Assembly (NCBI RefSeq): GCF_014725735.1
Contig: NZ_CP061368.1
Location: 299,225-363,224, forward strand
From: Wenzhouxiangella sp. AB-CW3
Lineage (GTDB): Bacteria; Pseudomonadota; Gammaproteobacteria; Xanthomonadales; Wenzhouxiangellaceae
Length of the DNA stretch: 64,000 nucleotides
Reading direction: 5' to 3'
In this document: positions 8,847 through 16,275 of the stretch, piece by piece
How positions within the stretch are numbered: the first letter of the stretch is position 1
How the letters are laid out: each line of letters starts with the position of its first letter
Notes under the pieces: model-generated
The model's database searches: none
Told to the model about the DNA's origin: nothing
What the model saw: only the letters and a program-made list of their open reading frames with translations
Translations under genes and position numbers: made by a program

Positions 8847-9206
8847 GTGAATCCTGGGCCCTTGTCGCATTGGTCTTTTGAGATGGCGTGAAAATCGTTT
8901 CGCTTTATCCAAAAACAGTTGAATATCAAGCTTTTCTTTGTTCAGAGAAGATTAGCTTCGCGTTCAGAATGTATTGGCAATCCCCTTTTCATCGCCATTC
9001 GATGATGCTAGTATCGGCGGCGAGTCGGAGGGCCGGCCTTGCTCGGGTCGCCATTTTGGCGTGCCGGTGTAGCCGGACTTTTCGCTCAGGCCGTGCGCTG
9101 TGAATAATCAGGTGCACTGTCGAACGCATATAGAAAAGCCCTTAAATGGTGCAAATCAGAAGATAGCTTATTGAGTGCAAATCAAGAAGACAAACTGGAG
9201 AGTCTG
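8847..9206 (+). other. 360-bp intergenic region upstream of the first TonB receptor
   Basis: No protein-like reading frame and no RNA gene is recognised. The centre is noticeably AT-richer than the surrounding genes. It holds one reasonable promoter candidate (listed separately) and, just before the receptor ATG, a CTGGAG ribosome-binding site with 6-bp spacing. The long untranslated stretch would leave a 5' leader of about 190 nt, where control of receptor synthesis could act. Confidence 0.5.
8986..9014 (+). promoter_or_regulatory. Candidate sigma-70 promoter of the first TonB receptor
   Basis: TTTTCA, 17-bp spacer, TAGTAT, with a TGC directly before the -10 (extended -10). The promoter candidate of the second receptor has the related box TGCTAGCAT. 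Match is 4/6 at each hexamer, so this is only a candidate. Confidence 0.35.
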
Positions 9207-12113
9207 ATGAAGTTGTATAAGCGAAATTCATTAACAGAGTCGGTACGGCTGGCTCTTGGGGTCGGGTTGATCGCGACCGCCATGGCGACCGGTGGATCGG
9301 TCTGGGCGCAGGACACCGATGATGACGGTGATCTTGACGACATTATTGATCGCATTGCCGTAACCGGTACTCGCGTAGTCTCGCCCGGCCTGCTGTCGAG
9401 CAGCCCCATTACTTCGATTGATGATTCAGAGTTGCAGTTCCGCCAGTCTGCGTCGATCGAAGACGTCATCCGTGAGCTGCCTGTCGCGGTGCCGGCGCTT
9501 GGCCCGGGTACCAATAACGGAACCGGCGGCGGTAGCACGGTCAACCTCCGTGGCCTGGGTTCGAACCGAAACCTGGTGCTCATCAACGGCCGTCGTATCG
9601 TGCCGTTCAACCTGACCGGTCAGGTCGACACCAACATTGTCCCCGTTGCCCTGCTTGAGCGGGCCGACCTGGTGACTGGTGGTGCCTCCGCCGTGTACGG
9701 TGCTGACGCCGTCTCCGGCGTGCTCAACTTCGTGATGCGTTCGGATTTCGAAGGCGTGGAGCTGTCGAGCTTCTACGGCATGTCGGAAAAGGGTGATGCC
9801 GATCGCACCCGCACCGACTTCATTGTTGGCGCCAACACCTCAGATGGTCGCGGTAACGTCACCATGGCCCTCAGCTACACCGATATCGAGCCCCTGACGA
9901 TGGGTGAGCGTGACATCGGTGAGTTCTCCCTGTTTTCCGATACCGGCCAGCCCGGTGGTTCCTCGGCCGGCGTGCCCACCTTCTCGCTGGTGGAGCTGGT
10001 AGAAGGTGAGGGATCCGTACTGGCCCAGTGGGATCCGGATCAGGGGCGGTTTACCGACGACCTGCAGCTCTACAACTACAACCCGACGAACTTCTACCAG
10101 GGCGCACTGGAGCGTACGCAGGCCACGGCGCTGGCCCGCTACGAAATCATCCCCGAAGTGGAAGCCTACGGTGAGTTCATTTACATGGACAACACGCGCC
10201 GGGCGCAGTTGGCCCCGTCGGGCACCTTCTTCAATAACTGGAATGTCCCGATTGGCAATCCGTTCCTCACCGACGAGGGTCGTGCCCAGATCTGTGCCAC
10301 GCACGATATCGCCCCTGAGGACTGCGTTGCCGGCAGCACCGAAGAAGTCACGATGCAGGCCCGTCGTCGCATGACCGAGCTTGGACCGCGTCTGAACGAC
10401 TTCGAGAACGACGTTTACCAGTACACGGTAGGCGCGCGTGGCGACATCGGCATCAACTGGACTTATGACGCGTACTGGTCGCAGGGCCAGGCGTCGCAGG
10501 TTCAGACACAGGGCAACTGGGGTTCCAATTCCCGCGTTCAGCAGGCCCTGCGTGCGGTTGAAGTTGATGAGTGCCTGGACGATTCCAACAACTGTGTTCC
10601 GCTGAACCTGTTCGGACCGGAAGGTTCGATCACCGACGAGATGATCGACTTCATCAACCTGTCGTCGTTGTCGACCCAGACGGTCGATCAGGAGGTTGGA
10701 GCATTGACCTTCGCCGGCGATCTGGGCGACATTCGCAGCCCGATGGCCGATGAGCCGATCGGTGTTGCTGTCGGTGCTGAGTATCGACGTGTCGCTGCCG
10801 CCACCCTGTCCGATCAGGCTTCGCAGATTCAGGGCGAAGTGCTGGGGACCGGTGCGCCCACCCCCGATCGCTCGGGCGCCTTCACGCTGCGTGAAGTCTA
10901 CGCCGAAATGATTGCCCCGATTGTCCAGGGCGTCACCTTCGAAGGTGGTTATCGCTACACCGACTTCTCGGTTGCCGATGAAAGCTCGACCTCGTACGAC
11001 ACCTGGAAGGCCGGCCTCAACTGGGAGGCCACCGACGAGCTGCTGGTTCGAGGCATGGTGCAGCGCGCCACGCGTGCGCCTAACGTGAACGAGCTGTTCG
11101 CTCCGCAGGTCTCCGGCCTGTCGAACCTGGGCACCGACCCCTGCCAGGGCGATCGGATCAACCAGGACGAAGCCGGTACCCCGGGTACGCTGTCCAATCT
11201 CTGTGTGCAGACGGGCGTTCCGACCGGCGTCGTGGGTAACCTGCCTTCGCCGGCTGCTGGCCAGATCAACGTGCTCTCCGGCGGCAACCCCGAGCTGGGC
11301 CCCGAGGAAGCCGATACCTGGACGGCCGGGGTTGTTTGGCAGCCGTTCTTCGTCGATGACCTGACCGTCACGGTGGACTACTATCGCATCGAGATTGAAG
11401 ATCAGATCTCCTCGCCCAGTTCCACCGACCTGCTGGAGCAGTGCTACGATCCGGCTCTCAACCCGGGTTTCGAGTTCAACGAGGCCTGTTCGTTGATCCT
11501 GCGCAGCCCGACCGGTGGCGACCTCAATGCTTCGGATGCGCTTGGCGTGGTCACGGCACTGTCCAACTCGGGTCGGTCGAAGACCGAAGGTATCGACCTG
11601 GGCGTGAACTACGGCATGCCGCTCCCGAACGACATGGGTGACCTGAGCTTCACGCTCAACCTTACCCGTGTCTTGAACTGGGAGTTTCAGGACAGCCCGG
11701 CCTCCTCTGCACGTGATTGCCTTGGCTACTACAGCGTGGCATGTAACGAAGCAACCGGCGCCGGCCTGATTCACGAGACGCGCTTCAACCAGCGGACGAC
11801 CTGGACGCGTGGTGATTACGATGTCTCGCTGAACTGGCGCTACATGAGCGGTCTGGACGTCGAGCCGGGATCCGGTGATTGGCTGGACGACTTCTCGAGC
11901 ATCAGTAGCTTCAGCTACTTCGACCTGTCGGGTGCATGGCGCATCAACGAGAATGTCCGGCTCAATGCCACTATCAACAACCTGTTCGACAAGAGCGCTC
12001 CGAACGTCGGCGACACCATTGGCTCGACGGCAGCCAACAGCGGTAACACCTTCCCGCAGTTCTACGATGTGCTGGGTCGGTTCTACACGCTTGGGGTGAA
12101 CGTCAGCTTCTAA
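9207..12113 (+). CDS. TonB-dependent outer-membrane receptor
   Basis: A 968-residue precursor. The signal peptide ends near GSVWA/QDTDD. A plug domain follows (IAVTGTRVVSPG, then VNLRGLGSNRNLVLINGRR and GGASAVYGADAVSGVLNFVM), then a large beta-barrel ending in LGVNVSF with a C-terminal Phe, as outer-membrane proteins require. It takes up a large or scarce ligand using energy from TonB-ExbB-ExbD; the ligand is not readable from sequence. The plug style (GSR/TR box, SAVYGADAVSGV) is that of the big receptors expanded in Xanthomonadales, Alteromonadales and sphingomonads. The start is supported by a GGAG site and by the signal peptide. A strong terminator follows directly. Confidence 0.95.
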   Translation: MKLYKRNSLTESVRLALGVGLIATAMATGGSVWAQDTDDDGDLDDIIDRIAVTGTRVVSPGLLSSSPITSIDDSELQFRQSASIEDVIRELPVAVPALGPGTNNGTGGGSTVNLRGLGSNRNLVLINGRRIVPFNLTGQVDTNIVPVALLERADLVTGGASAVYGADAVSGVLNFVMRSDFEGVELSSFYGMSEKGDADRTRTDFIVGANTSDGRGNVTMALSYTDIEPLTMGERDIGEFSLFSDTGQPGGSSAGVPTFSLVELVEGEGSVLAQWDPDQGRFTDDLQLYNYNPTNFYQGALERTQATALARYEIIPEVEAYGEFIYMDNTRRAQLAPSGTFFNNWNVPIGNPFLTDEGRAQICATHDIAPEDCVAGSTEEVTMQARRRMTELGPRLNDFENDVYQYTVGARGDIGINWTYDAYWSQGQASQVQTQGNWGSNSRVQQALRAVEVDECLDDSNNCVPLNLFGPEGSITDEMIDFINLSSLSTQTVDQEVGALTFAGDLGDIRSPMADEPIGVAVGAEYRRVAAATLSDQASQIQGEVLGTGAPTPDRSGAFTLREVYAEMIAPIVQGVTFEGGYRYTDFSVADESSTSYDTWKAGLNWEATDELLVRGMVQRATRAPNVNELFAPQVSGLSNLGTDPCQGDRINQDEAGTPGTLSNLCVQTGVPTGVVGNLPSPAAGQINVLSGGNPELGPEEADTWTAGVVWQPFFVDDLTVTVDYYRIEIEDQISSPSSTDLLEQCYDPALNPGFEFNEACSLILRSPTGGDLNASDALGVVTALSNSGRSKTEGIDLGVNYGMPLPNDMGDLSFTLNLTRVLNWEFQDSPASSARDCLGYYSVACNEATGAGLIHETRFNQRTTWTRGDYDVSLNWRYMSGLDVEPGSGDWLDDFSSISSFSYFDLSGAWRINENVRLNATINNLFDKSAPNVGDTIGSTAANSGNTFPQFYDVLGRFYTLGVNVSF

Positions 12114-12138
12114 TTGCTGAACTGTCGTTAGCCTTGCA

Positions 12139-12171
12139 GGGCGGGTCCTTTCGGGGGCCCGCCCTTTTTTT
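12139..12171 (+). terminator. Rho-independent terminator after the first TonB receptor
   Basis: A 10-bp GC-rich stem (GGGCGGGTCC with GGGCCCGCCC, one G-T pair), a short loop, then seven T. It begins 25 bp after the receptor stop. Confidence 0.9.
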
Positions 12172-12241
12172 AGCAGGCATCGCTGATACTGCGACTGCCG
12201 TGTGGAGTCTTCTTTCCCCTTCGTTGGGTTTGCTAAAAGAA

Positions 12242-12270
12242 TTCACCACAGAGGCACAGAGGGCACAGGG
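12242..12270. repeat. Solitary CCACAGAGGCACAGAGG-type interspersed motif
   Basis: The purine-rich sequence TTCACCACAGAGGCACAGAG followed by GGCACAGGG. I recognise it as a motif that recurs between genes in many unrelated bacterial genomes, often near GxxExxY-type genes. Here a single copy stands between the terminator and the broken TPR gene. Recognition is from memory of the motif; no second copy is in this window. Confidence 0.4.
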
Positions 12271-12390
12271 AAAGAAACGGAAAGAGAGTTGGAGTTTAAA
12301 GGGGTGCCGCTGCGTGCCCACTGTGATCCAGTCTCTTGTTTATGTCGAGACAGTGGGTTGCGGATCGTGCGGGGGAGTAGGCCGCACCTT

Positions 12391-12671
12391 TTATCGGGCT
12401 TCGGGAAGTCCTTCCTTGAGCGCCAGCAGTGTTTCGTCCCAGGGCATGTCTGCATTGCCCACCTTGCGGCTCAGCCGCATGGCTTCGAGCAGGGCATCCT
12501 CGGCCCGCTGGGCCTGGCCCCTGGCGCTGGCGACACGTGCCATTCCGGCGTGAAACAGTGGTTCCTCGTCGTCCAGCCGGATGGCTCTGGCATACAGCGC
12601 CTCGGCACGTTCGAGTTCGCCGAGCCGCTCGAAATTGCGCCCGATCGACCAATGCAGATAGGGGTCGCGAG
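12391..12671 (-). pseudogene. 3' part of the IS-interrupted transglutaminase-like/TPR gene
   Basis: Read on the minus strand, this piece encodes TPR-type helices (YLHWSIGRNFERLGELERAE, then ALYARAIRLDDEEPLFHAGM) and ends in LALKEGLPEAR followed by TAA. It has no start codon of its own in context. Removing the IS66 element and one copy of the 8-bp duplication joins it in frame to the 5' part, giving an ancestral protein of 362 residues. This piece supplies about residues 272-362 and completes the TPR array. It is probably not translated now. Confidence 0.85.
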
Positions 12672-12694
12672 GTAACCGGTCATTACAGACCGTT
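12672..12694. repeat. IS66 terminal inverted repeat (tnpC side)
   Basis: Starts GTAACCGGTCATT, identical over 13 bp to the other end and then partly matching; about 19 of 23 positions agree. The tnpC stop codon lies within it. Confidence 0.9.
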
Positions 12695-14261
12695 ACCGAC
12701 TGACCCTCTGCAAGTCCGACACCAGCGGTTCGCCAGCGAACGTGTCTTTCCAGACCTGTGGCACCAGCTCTCCGACCCGGCTGGCCGGGTGCTCGTTGAC
12801 GCGCTGTAGCACATCCACCAGGTAGGTGTAGGGGTCGACCTCATGCAGCCGGCAGGTCACCAGCAGGCTCTGGATCACGCCGATATGACGAGCGCCGAGT
12901 TCCGACCAGCTAAAGAGCCAGTTCTTGCGGCCCATCGGGATCGGCCGAAGGGCCCGCTCCAGATGATTGGTATCGATCGGGACATCGGGGTCGCTCAGGA
13001 ACACCTGCAAAGCGGCCTGACGCCCCGCCACATAGCCGAGCGCCTTGAGCAAAGGGCTGGACCTGGCCAGATCCATGCGTTGACGCTGCTGATCACACCA
13101 GGCCCAGAAGGCCTTGACGACCGGGAGACTGTGCTCGGCCCGCCAAGTCAGCTTCTTGTCGCCATGCAGATCCTTCTGGCGGATCTGGCGCTCGATCTGG
13201 TAGAGCTGACCGATCAGCTCCAGCGCCTCGTTGGCAGCCTTGGGCTCGGCTTTCAGCGCCGCCTCGAACTTGCGTCTGGCGTGCGCCCAGCAGTTGGCAT
13301 GAGTGACGGCAGGACGTTGGTCCACATACTTGGTATAAGCCGAGTGCCCGTCGGTCACCAAGGTGCCATCGAGCTGCTCACCCAGAGCCTGGGTCACGAC
13401 TTTGCTGCCGCGTGAGTCGGAGAAGATGAAGCAGACTTCATCATCCTCCCCATACACCGGCCAGAACCAGCCCTGTTTCATCTTGCCCGGCTTGCCACGT
13501 CCAGCCTTGATCGGCGTTTCGTCCATCGCCAGGACTTTCGAGCGCAGGATGTGTTCGAGCTGGGCATCATAAACGGGCTTGAGCAGCCTGATGGCTCGCT
13601 CAACCAGTTGGGTCAGCGTATTGCGGCTGACCGTAATGCCGCTCATAGCCAGCCGCTGATGCTGACGGTACAGGGGCAGGTGATAGCAGAACTTGTCGAT
13701 CAGCAGGCCGGCCAGGAAGCTGACATCGGCCAGGCTGCCCTCCAGCACGTTGGCCGGGGTGGGTGCGGTGTGGATGTGGTCGCTACGCTTGTCCTTGACC
13801 ACGGCCCGGCGATACTCCAGCACCACGTAGCTACCGGGCCGTTGGGCCAGACGATGCGTGACCTTCTCATCGATCACCTCACGGTGCTCCCGGGGGATCG
13901 ATTCGGCCTCCGGATCCGCTACATGGATCACTTCGACCGGCACGTCCTCGTTGAAGCGAAGACCCGAGTCGGTAACCGCATCACCGCGTTCCTTGGCACC
14001 CTTGCGACGGGTATAGCTGACTTGTTCAGTCGGTGTCGGGGATTCTGATTCAGGCAACGCATTGAACAGCAGTCCGCTACGGGCATCCTGATCGATCAGG
14101 CGCTTCTCGGACTTGCGCCCAAAGACTTGACGTTGAAGCCAGGCAAGCTGTTGCTTGACGGACTGAAGCTCCTCGCGCAGCGCGTCATTCTCATTACGCA
14201 ACTGGACATTCTCGCTCGTCGTGCTATCCGTCTTGGAAGTGGCCTCAACCATGGGCTGCAT
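12693..14261 (-). CDS. tnpC: IS66 transposase TnpC
   Basis: A 522-residue DDE transposase. An N-terminal coiled coil (about residues 18-46, rich in Leu/Glu/Gln) is followed by FGRKSEKR, the usual IS66 segment. The catalytic triad can be placed at D247 (AMDETPI), D304 (VTDGHSAY) and E435 (NHLERALRPIP), and the tail GRKNWLFSWSELGARHIGVI is the IS66 C-terminal signature. The Cys-rich zinc-finger segment found in many TnpC proteins is missing; that region has no CxxC. Its start overlaps the end of tnpB by 17 bp. Confidence 0.96.
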   Translation of the reverse strand: MQPMVEATSKTDSTTSENVQLRNENDALREELQSVKQQLAWLQRQVFGRKSEKRLIDQDARSGLLFNALPESESPTPTEQVSYTRRKGAKERGDAVTDSGLRFNEDVPVEVIHVADPEAESIPREHREVIDEKVTHRLAQRPGSYVVLEYRRAVVKDKRSDHIHTAPTPANVLEGSLADVSFLAGLLIDKFCYHLPLYRQHQRLAMSGITVSRNTLTQLVERAIRLLKPVYDAQLEHILRSKVLAMDETPIKAGRGKPGKMKQGWFWPVYGEDDEVCFIFSDSRGSKVVTQALGEQLDGTLVTDGHSAYTKYVDQRPAVTHANCWAHARRKFEAALKAEPKAANEALELIGQLYQIERQIRQKDLHGDKKLTWRAEHSLPVVKAFWAWCDQQRQRMDLARSSPLLKALGYVAGRQAALQVFLSDPDVPIDTNHLERALRPIPMGRKNWLFSWSELGARHIGVIQSLLVTCRLHEVDPYTYLVDVLQRVNEHPASRVGELVPQVWKDTFAGEPLVSDLQRVSR

Positions 14262-14625
14262 TATACCTTGCTACAGCGCCGACAGGATGCTGATAGCGCT
14301 TGAACTGACGCGATTTCTGGACCTGAACACCATCAAGCAACAGCTTCAACTCCGTCCAGCTCAAGGCCTGTTTCTCGCCACGCTGGCAGTTGTAGTTGAA
14401 TTGCCCTTGCTCGAGTCGCTTGGACCAAAGACAGTAGCCGCCACGATCAAAGTACAGCACCTTCATGTAGGTCCGTCGGCGATTGATGAACACGAACAGG
14501 TGACCACTCATCGGGTCTTCATTGAGCTGGTTGCGCGCCAGTGCCGCCAACCCGTCAAACTGCTTGCGCATGTCGGTGGGCCGCGCGTACAGCCACACTC
14601 GAACACGGTCTTCTGGAAAGAACAT
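14245..14625 (-). CDS. tnpB: IS66 accessory protein TnpB
   Basis: 126 residues with the IS66 Orf2 signature: RVWLYARPTDMRKQFDGLAALA, then GHLFVFINRRRTYMKVLYFDRGGYCLWSKRLE. Required for transposition of IS66-type elements; biochemical role unclear. The start chosen (MFFPEDRVRV) overlaps the tnpA stop by one base as TGATG, which favours translational coupling; a longer frame starts 24 bp upstream inside tnpA and is less likely. Confidence 0.95.
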   Translation of the reverse strand: MFFPEDRVRVWLYARPTDMRKQFDGLAALARNQLNEDPMSGHLFVFINRRRTYMKVLYFDRGGYCLWSKRLEQGQFNYNCQRGEKQALSWTELKLLLDGVQVQKSRQFKRYQHPVGAVARYNAAHG

Positions 14626-14915
14626 CAGCTGCGACGGAAGCGGAGGCACACACCATTACCGAGGTCCAGCTCAATGTCCCAGCCAGGGTCAGTTGCCGCC
14701 AGACCCCCCAGGTCGATCCATGGCTCAGACTCTGCCGATTCCTCGGCACGAGAGTCAGATTCCGATGACAGCTTGCGTTTCCAGTTACAAAAGGTGCTCA
14801 ATGAAAGCCCCTCGCGTCGGCAGAAGACGCTTTGAGTCAAGCCGCTATCAGCCTGCTTGGAAATCAGACTTCTCCATTGATCAGCAGATCGGCGGATACG
14901 GGTCGTGCGTGACAT
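14625..14915 (-). CDS. tnpA: IS66 accessory protein TnpA
   Basis: 96 residues. An N-terminal helix-turn-helix-like segment (WRSLISKQADSGLTQSVFC, then REGLSLSTFCNWKRKL) matches IS66 Orf1, which probably binds element DNA. The C-terminal half is acidic. It is first in the tnpA-B-C operon; the 80 bp between it and the terminal repeat must carry the promoter. Confidence 0.93.
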   Translation of the reverse strand: MSRTTRIRRSADQWRSLISKQADSGLTQSVFCRREGLSLSTFCNWKRKLSSESDSRAEESAESEPWIDLGGLAATDPGWDIELDLGNGVCLRFRRS

Positions 14916-14972
14916 GGTTTGCTCCTTGGTGAGTTCGGGAGCAGGTTAGCGGCCCACATCCGCTTGGGGAAG

Positions 14973-14995
14973 AACGGCCCCGAATGACCGGTTAC
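14973..14995. repeat. IS66 terminal inverted repeat (tnpA side)
   Basis: Reverse complement begins GTAACCGGTCATT, matching the other end. The 8 bp outside it (GTCGCGAG) repeat the sequence outside the opposite end. Confidence 0.9.
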
Positions 14996-15811
14996 GTCGC
15001 GAGAGCGAATGCCATCAATGCGCTCCAGCATCTTCTCGGCCAGATATTCCTGCTCTTCGCGCTGATACAGTTCGTAGAGGTTGAACAGTACGCTGGTGTT
15101 CTCGGGGGCTAACTCCAGTGCCCTTTCGAAATGCCGGCGCGCTTCGTCGGTGTGGCCCAGGCGATTCTCGATCACGCCGCGGTTGTTGAGTGCGGCCGAG
15201 AATTCCGGCGCCAGCTCCAGGGCCACGTCGCTCCATTGTCGTGCGGCTTCCAGCCAGCCTTCTCCCAGCAGTTCGGCCGCGCGATTGTTGTAGAAGTGCG
15301 CCAGGAGTCGCTCCCGGCTGATGTCGCGCGCCCGCCGGGTATTGGCCAGTTGGCGGGAGCGGATGGGGTCGGGCTCGAAGTCCACCACGGCACGACGCTG
15401 GGGTGTGACCACCCGGACATTGACATGGCCCGACTCATACACCGAGCTGCCGTCGCGTCGCCAGTTGATCGGGGCCTGGACCTCGCGCGCGGTGGTGTCC
15501 AGGCCGAGGTGGTCGGCCATGGCCAGAAAGATCAGCGTGAAGGACAGGCAGTTGGCCTGACCGTCCTCAATGGCGCCGGTCACGTCGCGAGTGGGTGAGT
15601 GCAGGTAGCTGAGGTTCAGTCCGCCGGACCTGAGCATGTAACGCACGACCTGGTCGAGCCGTCGATCGCTGGAGCGGGTGTGGCGAATAATCCTTGCATC
15701 GAGTTGCTCGATGATTTCATCGGGCAACGTCAATACGGCCTCGGGTTCCGGTGGCGGCGGCGCCGCGGATACCGTCATCGCCAGTGCTGCCGCTTGAACC
15801 CATTGCATCAT
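14996..15811 (-). pseudogene. 5' part of transglutaminase-like/TPR gene, interrupted by IS66
   Basis: Encodes the first 272 residues of the split gene. A signal peptide (MMQWVQAAALAMTVSAA) is followed by a transglutaminase-like domain: Cys in GQANCLSFTLIFLAMADHL, His in SGHVNVRV, Asp in VVDFEPDP. Then come TPR units (ALELAPEFSAALNNRGVIEN and the ALELAPENTSVLFNLYELY segment). At RSRD the frame enters the IS66 element and would stop after 43 foreign residues, giving a 315-residue product. That product keeps the putative catalytic triad, so residual activity cannot be excluded. Periplasmic location is likely. Precise role unknown. Confidence 0.88.
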
Positions 15812-16275
15812 GCGCTCTCGCTAGATTCGGGTCAGGTCGCCGGTCCTTCCGGGTGTTTCGGAATCAATTCTGCTCCGGGCGAAAAATGGAATTCCGATCT
15901 TATAGACCATGAGTTGGCCAATTGATTCCTCGGGAAATCCACGAAAATTGGACGATTGGGGTCGCCTGGATTGGGTCTTTTACGCGCCGTGGCCATTTTG
16001 CGAGTGGTCATCAGGCGTGGGTGAGTTGTGTTTTTTGCTGTCAATTCAAGCAGTTAAAAAGCCGTATCCGGATGTTGTGAATTGATCATGATGAGGTTCA
16101 GGAAATATTAAGAAAGTGTTGCGCTTGTGCAGGCAGCTTGCTAGCATTGAAGCGGTGGAAGTTAGGTTTTCAGCACTGTTGCTTAAGGTCGATGGTGCGA
16201 TTTCCAAATACACATCACAACATCCGACTCGATAACCAAACCAGAAATCTTTGTAACTTGATGGAGGCAATCAGA
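15812..16275 (+). other. 464-bp intergenic region upstream of the second TonB receptor
   Basis: Lies between the divergent starts of the broken TPR gene and the second receptor. The right half is AT-rich. It contains a good extended -10 promoter candidate and the ribosome-binding site GGAGG at 16263-16267, 8 bp from the receptor ATG. Short reading frames of about 70 codons on the minus strand have no ribosome-binding site and no recognisable similarity, and I do not count them as genes. Confidence 0.5.
16119..16147 (+). promoter_or_regulatory. Candidate sigma-70 promoter of the second TonB receptor
   Basis: TTGCGC, 17-bp spacer, TAGCAT, with TGC before the -10 (extended -10 box TGCTAGCAT). 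The box differs at one base from that before the first receptor. Leader would be about 120 nt. Confidence 0.45.

Larger units (their letters stand above)
12672..14995 (-). mobile_element. IS66-family insertion sequence, full length with 8-bp target duplication
   Basis: 2324 bp. Both ends begin GTAACCGGTCATT in inverted orientation (the GTAA start is usual for IS66). The flanks carry the identical 8-bp direct repeat GTCGCGAG at 12664-12671 and 14996-15003, the duplication size expected for IS66. All three genes tnpA-tnpB-tnpC are open and in order on the minus strand. The intact frames, matching ends and perfect target duplication suggest a recent insertion. It sits inside a TPR/transglutaminase-like gene in the same orientation. 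Confidence 0.96.

Noticed and set aside
9840..11774. A 644-codon open frame on the minus strand
   Set aside because: Antisense to the first TonB receptor; no recognisable protein features.
14864..14995. Possible adaptive new C-terminus of the TPR protein encoded by IS66 DNA
   Set aside because: It is simply readthrough into the terminal repeat; nothing suggests selection on these 43 residues.
16046..16270. Small minus-strand gene of 74 codons upstream of the second receptor
   Set aside because: No ribosome-binding site, no similarity, overlaps the promoter candidate of the receptor.
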